A DNA stretch of 64,000 nucleotides, taken from NCBI GenBank assembly GCA_963969395.1, contig OZ017799.1, positions 18,106,501 to 18,170,500 of the forward strand, in the 5' to 3' direction. Numbering within the stretch: position 1 is the stretch's first letter; every line of letters starts with the position of its first letter. The translations under genes and the position numbers were made by a program. This DNA is from Pseudoscleropodium purum (Eukaryota > Streptophyta > Bryopsida > Hypnales > Brachytheciaceae). Of this stretch, positions 58,592 to 64,000 are shown in pieces. The notes under the pieces were generated by a model. It made no database searches and was not told where the DNA came from. It saw nothing but the letters and a program-made list of their open reading frames with translations.

Positions 58592-61500
58592 ATGGCGTTG
58601 TCCATCTGTATGCGTGCCAGTGCAGGACCGAGGTTGTGTGTCCACCGCGCTCTTGCACACCGTCTTTGTTCTCCGCATTTTGCTTGTATCTCGACTGCCA
58701 GGTTTGCCTCTTCTTCCAAGAGCGAGCTCCACGATGACAGGCTTTCGCTGACCATGCTGGATAGTGCGGTGGAGAGAGCTGCCAGGCAGAAGGCGAATGG
58801 TGGGAAGGCCAAGGTGGTGGCGGCGAGAGCAACGCCGGTCGACATTCGCTCCTTTCCGTTTGCGGAGAAGGAATTCTCGGCGCTTAACCTCTCCAGGCGT
58901 GTGTTGCAGAGGGTGAAGCAGGAGAGGTTGGAACTGCCCACTGATGTGCAGGTTTGTTGTTTACTTCACAATTGTTGGTGAATTGTGGTCTTGTAAATTG
59001 ATTACTCTGTGGATTGCATCTGGAGTTTGTTTAATTTTTTGGTCTTGGTCTGCATATATTAGGCATGGAAGAGTTTCGAAATTGTGCACCGTGTGGGCGG
59101 GGTTTAGGGTTTAGGCCTACACTTAAACCTCTCTAATTGCACACTCTCTATGATCGTAATTCTATAATCTTGGGAACAAACGTTTTCAGTTAAAAAATTC
59201 CCTTGTAATTGCTCTATCACATCCTCGTCTATCACAATAGGTTGCAAAACAGACCTGATATTAGAGATAGAACTAAGTGTGCTAAGGGTTGATTTTGTGT
59301 GGAAGTCAGGGTTTATGAGGCGAGGGTTTTATCTTTTCCCATATCAGTGCTACTTATGCTTGTCACACAATATTCTCACGTCTATATTATCATAGGAATT
59401 GGTCTTCCCGAGGCTGTGCAATTAGAGAGGATTGAGTTTACAGAACTTTCGAAGGTAGAAGGCTAATGGATCCCACAACTAATGGTTTGTTAGAAAATGT
59501 TTGTCCGCATTCTATCCTCCGAAGTTCTGAAGATAATTGAGGTAGCTGCATTCTATTTTTCAAACTCTCGGATTTCAGTGCCTTTGTAGACGCGCTGAAT
59601 CTGGCATTCTGATAAGCAGGTAGCAGCAATTCCTACAATTCTGGACGGGCATGATGCAGCACTGCAGTCATACACAGGATCAGGCAAAACTCTAGCTTAT
59701 TTACTCCCCGTTCTCTCACGAGTTGGACCTCTAAGGGAGCTAACGGAAGGCGAGAAAGCTGTTACAGAAGCCACCATCAACAGGGGTGGTGTTGAAGCTG
59801 TGATTGTGGTTCCTTCACGAGAACTGGCAATGCAAATTGTGAGGGAGGCAGAACGCATTCTAGGTCCCGATTACAGGAAAGTAGTTCAGCAGTTGATCGG
59901 AGGTGCCAATCAAAGTCGGCAGGAGGAAGCTCTGAAGAAAAACAAGCCTTGCATTGTAGTGGGAACACCAGGAAGAATATCTGAGATCAGCAAAGCAGGA
60001 AAGCTTCACACGCACGGTTGCCGGTTTCTGGTCCTCGATGAAGCTGACCAACTGCTTTCAATTAAGTTCCGTAGCGACATGCGCAGGATACTGGAACACG
60101 TGGGTCAACGCCGTAGCTCTGCCATTGCTAAACTCAACGGTTCTGAAACTCTGTTTGTATCCGAGTCAGCTCAAATTACAGAAAAATCATCGGTTTCACC
60201 ATTGAAGAGGTACTAAATTAGCTCCTCCAAACTATACATAGCCCTTTATTTTCTGCTTTTAGGCTGAACTTTGGTAACATAACTTAGAGAGCAGAAATTT
60301 TTAAGGTTTTGATGTATCGCTCGGATGAGTTTTGCGTTTGTTTCTTTCTGTTTTTTCATTTATGTATAAGGCTAGGTTGTTTTTCTCTGGATGCAGCTCT
60401 TAGGTTGATTGCACTCACTTCCATTTGGCATTTTCCACTCCTGACTGATACTCTGTCTGTTTGTGACTCCACAGAAGGGTAGAGCGCCAGACAGTTTTGG
60501 TCTCTGCAACCATGCCTGCAGCAGTTTTGAGAGCGGCCGCTATATGGGGCCATCAGCCTCTTCTGATTCGAGCCCAATCTATCATACAGATTGAAGATTT
60601 TAGATCGGAGTCTCCTTCTTTGGATCGAGAGAGCAAAGACTCACAGAGTGCTTCTCCGGATTTGCAAGGAGCAAGAGAAAGCATGCCTCCGAATCTGGAA
60701 CATGTCTACGTGGTGGCACCTTTGAGACATCATGTCGATATTTTGAGAAAGAGCATTCATGCTTTGGAAGCACGTTCCGTTATCGTGTTTCTGAACCATT
60801 CACGCCGTTTGAAAGACGTTGAGTTCAAGCTGGAAGCAAGAGGCCTTACTGCAGGTATCTATAACTCAGTTCACATCCTTCAACGGTTCATGCTGTCATT
60901 TGTCATAGAACTGTGGTTTAGTAACAATTTTTAAATATTCTTTTTTGCCGCTCATTGATCGTCCATCTTCATACTGTGCCTCTCATGTTGCTTCCGACTC
61001 TGACCTCGTTGTCCATCATTCGCTTTTTTCATCAATCCGACATGTTGGTGTGATTCTTAGTCCCCAAAACTGTCGCATTCAAGTTCTCAAATTTAGGAAT
61101 GGTGCAGGTGTAAGCTTCCAGCCGGGGTCTGGAAATGAGCCGATGTTGTGAAATTCTGCCAATATAGCAAATTGATGTGTTTTTTCGTCGAGCTGCAGTC
61201 GAAAATGTTCTAAGTAATGAATTTTGTGGACAGGCTCACTCCATGGAGAATTGAATAAGATGGAGAGGGCCAATATCTTGAACTCTTTCCGCAATGGAAA
61301 GTTGCGAATCCTGGTGACGAGTGAAGTTGGGGCGAGAGGCTTGGACATTCCTAGCTGTGACCTTGTGGTCAACCTGGAGCTGCCGACAGATGGATCGCAC
61401 TATGCTCACAGAGGTGGTCGCACAGGACGACTGGGTCGGAAAGGGACAGTCGTCTCCGTGTGCGAAGCAAGGGAAGAGTTTGTGCTGAGTAAGTTTGAAC

Positions 61501-61631
61501 GGCAGCTGGACATATCTATCGCCAGAAATGAGGTTCTGGATGGGAAGATCGTCAAGTATGCGAAGCAAGAAAATCCAAGCCCGAATTCAAACCGAAGCAT
61601 GAGGAGGAGCCCAGAACTTGCCACTCCATAA
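58592..61631 (+). CDS. RH47: DEAD-box RNA helicase RH47 (ISE1-type), organellar
   Basis: Four exons: 58592-58951, 59620-60209, 60475-60854, 61234-61631, GT/AG borders and continuous phase, 575 residues (Arabidopsis RH47 about 551). The N-terminal ~45 residues are Arg/Ser/Ala-rich with few acids, fitting an organelle presequence. Helicase motifs in order: Q-motif Gln at ~120 (LPTDVQ), TGSGKT 139-144, PSREL 185-189, TPGR 236-239, DEAD 260-263, SAT 327-329, SVIVFLNHSRR (IV), VTSEVGARGLDIP 471-483 (V), HRGGRTGR 502-509 (VI). Every catalytic motif is intact. The family's Arabidopsis member (At1g12770) is mitochondrial and affects plasmodesmal traffic and embryo development. The ATG is preceded by an in-frame TTG only. 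Intron 1 carries a telo-box-like TTAGGGTTT. Confidence 0.93.
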
Positions 61632-63340
61632 TTGGAAGCTTGTAGTCAGCCGGCATAACAATTCGACAAGCCATTGTGAGGGCATGCTTTTGCTGAATGG
61701 TGGGTGTAATATGTTGTTAGGGATTGAGTCAATTGTAACCCCTGTTTGTAACTCCTGATTTTTATACTTTGATTCTATTCGGACGAGATGTCCTTGAGTT
61801 CACGTGGGTCTTTGTTGTTGAAATTGTGAAGAGTGGTTGAGCAACAGTACAACACAGATGAAAATCAGTGATCCTGCGTCATTTAGTTTCAATTTCAATT
61901 ACCGGTACTGCAGTCAACTTCCAGCAACTTACAACTACCCTACGTAAAGGTCAGATTTGGCATAAATGAAATCATTTTTTTTTGGTAAAAGAAGTCACAT
62001 GTCATCCTGTGATGGTTTGAGGTGATATGAACCCTTGAGAATCTGATGTGGAAATTCAATTTGAGCAATTGAGTGCTGAATCAAACTTTCATACTGTATA
62101 TGGTACTTGTAAGATTTAAGTTTTGAGTTAGTTTTAAGGGTGAGAAATTGAGGTCTTCAATTTCATTTTGATTTCTTAACCACTTGGGAAGCTCACTTTG
62201 GATGTTCCTAGCTAATTACAAAAAAATTTATAAACATTTTTATTGAAAAAAATCTACAAGTTGGATCCAATTTCTTCTATCTATTGGTATATTTTTCTAC
62301 TATCTTTGATGTATCATAAATTATTTATGTTTTATTTTGTTTGGGAAAAAGTTTTTTTGTGTATTTGAAAAGAATCTAAAAATAATAACATTGACTCCTA
62401 ATGGGAGAGGAGAACATTTGCCTTTAAGGTATAGAATGTGTTTTTTAGTATTTGTAGGTACAAGAAAGCTTCGATTGGCTTGACATTTTTGTGAACTCAT
62501 AAAGTACCCATGGAAGTGTTGTGTAAAATTTGTAGACTTTTTTGGGCATTGTTATGCTAATTTCAAAAAACATTGTATGCATAGAATAGATGAAATTGGA
62601 GTATTTCTAGTTATATTGCTACTTTGTTGGGACATGAACTATGAAAAGAAGATCCAAATTCCCTAGTAAGTTTTATATTGTATAGTCAAGTTACTTGCAA
62701 AGTTGACTATACATTTGCTTTTGTAAAAAACATTGTAATGAAATGTAATAAATTGTTTATATGATATTACGATTGAGAACATTATAAACTTCAGTTGGTG
62801 TACAAAAGGATAATGGTATGAATTTATAAATGTACATTGATTGCATGTAGAAGTAGTGACCTTCATTCTCCAAGGCAATTAAGACAATGAGTGAATTTGA
62901 AAATGAGATGAGTTTGTAGGCAAAAAAATGTAGAACTGTTATAATCCACTACAATCATCTCTTGAAACTAAGTAATCTTATATATGAACCCATGTAAAGA
63001 CATCATTGTCTTGATGCTTCCAATCAAGAGAACTTCAACTAAACTCTTATAACTCAAATTGTTGTCATCATTCTATCTTGACTATGTTGATAGTTTCATA
63101 TTCAAATCATGCACAAGTAAATCTCATCCAATGAGTACATTAGTATATCATTTGTATTTCTACTAGTTACTCAAGTTTATCATTAGACTTTAATTAGGTC
63201 ACTAGAAGTGTACATATTAGTGACCTACCAACATATAAATTATTTCACATTTTTGTTAATATAACTATCATATTATATATTTGAATGTCAATAAACCAAT
63301 CCTCATGGCTGTCATATTGGTTTGTGGTCTAATAACAATG
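61632..63340. other. RH47 3' flank and AT-rich intergenic DNA
   Basis: The first ~200 bp are likely the RH47 3' UTR. Beyond that the sequence is AT-rich with no gene or clear repeat recognised. Confidence 0.5.
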
Positions 63341-63565
63341 CTAAGGTAGACATACCTAATACCAATTGCTAACCTAATACTACCCAAATGTCCAGATGTC
63401 ATTGATTTTAGAGTGAGAATCTATAACAATACTACATGCTTTAACTTCACAATTAAGTGAAGTTAGGCATGTACTTGTGTTATAAATTCTCATTCTACAA
63501 CCAACAAGCGCCCTACATTTGTGTGGTATTAGGTTAGCGGTTGGTATTAAGTACGTCTACCTTAG
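63341..63565. mobile_element. 225-bp foldback MITE
   Basis: The ends CTAAGGTAGACATACCTAAT and the reverse of gtacgtctaccttag pair, and pairing continues inward: aataccaattgctaacctaa with ttaggttagcggttggtatt, then gtgagaatctataac with gttataaattctcat, around a central ttcacaattaagtgaa. The whole is one long imperfect hairpin. A right-arm fragment lies in RING copy A intron 2. No clear target duplication. Confidence 0.75.
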
Positions 63566-64000
63566 TTGATGGATTGTTCCTTGACACAATGACACATGCT
63601 TCCAACATAGAATTATTTTTTTTACTCAATGAAAAGTGCAAAATTATATAAGCTTACATTGAAGCTTACATTGAAAGACATGCCCATTTATTGTACCATT
63701 TTAGGATGCAATGCATGAAAATTATCTAGATTTTTGTTGACTCAAAACAAGGTTTGATATTAATATGTATCTAAAATACTCAAAGTAGGTCACTCAATCC
63801 CTCTCATCACACATAAACTTTGAGAGCAATCCTCGGAACAATATAATTTTCTAGAATTCATCCTTACATTTCAAATTAAAAATACCTGATTTATGTGTGA
63901 GCTTAACAAATTTTCAACAAATAAAACAATCAGAAACAAGGTGGATACACCCAAAATTGCACCATGCCTAAAACTACCATCATCATTTTGTGTACATCTC
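63566..64000. other. AT-rich end of window
   Basis: No gene seen. The last ~50 bp (cacccaaaattgcaccatgcc) resemble a phrase near 32,028 (cacctaaaattgcac), so another dispersed repeat probably starts here and continues beyond the window. Confidence 0.4.

Noticed and set aside
58483..58941. A 152-codon minus-strand frame at the RH47 start
   Set aside because: Antisense of RH47 exon 1; the plus-strand gene is well supported.

Overview
The window looks like nuclear DNA of a land plant, and a bryophyte (moss-like) origin is my best guess. The reasons are gene content and architecture: a multi-exon F-box/actin-related fusion (ARP8), an RH47-type organellar DEAD-box helicase, an eL6 gene with plant-type exons, plant telo-box motifs near translation genes, and a tandem dual-kinase reading frame of a type I associate with mosses (from memory, not tested). 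Genes are islands of balanced composition in very AT-rich, repeat-filled DNA. Species cannot be fixed from sequence alone.

Layout. 1-3.7 kb: AT-rich repeats. 3.7-6.2 kb: more balanced DNA without a recognisable gene. 6.29-6.48 kb: a U2 snRNA gene (minus) with a plant-style promoter. 7.49-8.09 kb: intronless organellar uL18-type ribosomal protein gene (minus). 8.3-13.4 kb: repeats and a small Stowaway-like MITE. 14.07-20.15 kb: tandem promoter repeats running into the 12-exon ARP8 gene. 20.9-26.7 kb: repeats and a relic RING exon. 26.74-28.83 kb: a dual-kinase pseudogene with two in-frame TGA codons. 29-34.8 kb: repeats. 35.0-37.4 kb: a four-exon RING-H2 membrane E3 ligase gene (copy A). 39.6-45.5 kb: a graveyard holding a 1.4-kb TIR element, a dead RING copy (B) carrying a U2 pseudogene, a broken fructose-bisphosphate aldolase and a possible helicase scrap. 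45.75-48.39 kb: a second nearly intact RING copy (C). 50.13-52.14 kb: the eL6 gene (minus, four exons). 54.6-56.15 kb: a large foldback element with internal tandem repeats. 58.59-61.63 kb: RH47 (plus, four exons). 61.6-64 kb: repeats and a 225-bp foldback MITE.

Functionally, the intact genes are housekeeping: splicing (U2), cytosolic translation (eL6), organellar translation and RNA metabolism (uL18-type protein, RH47), and an F-box/actin-related protein. The accessory part is a locally dispersed RING-H2 family in four states of decay, all on the plus strand. The rest is non-autonomous inverted-repeat elements; I saw no transposase or reverse-transcriptase reading frame. Exon boundaries were derived by hand from GT/AG sites, phase continuity and remembered family sequences. 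No alignment program was run.
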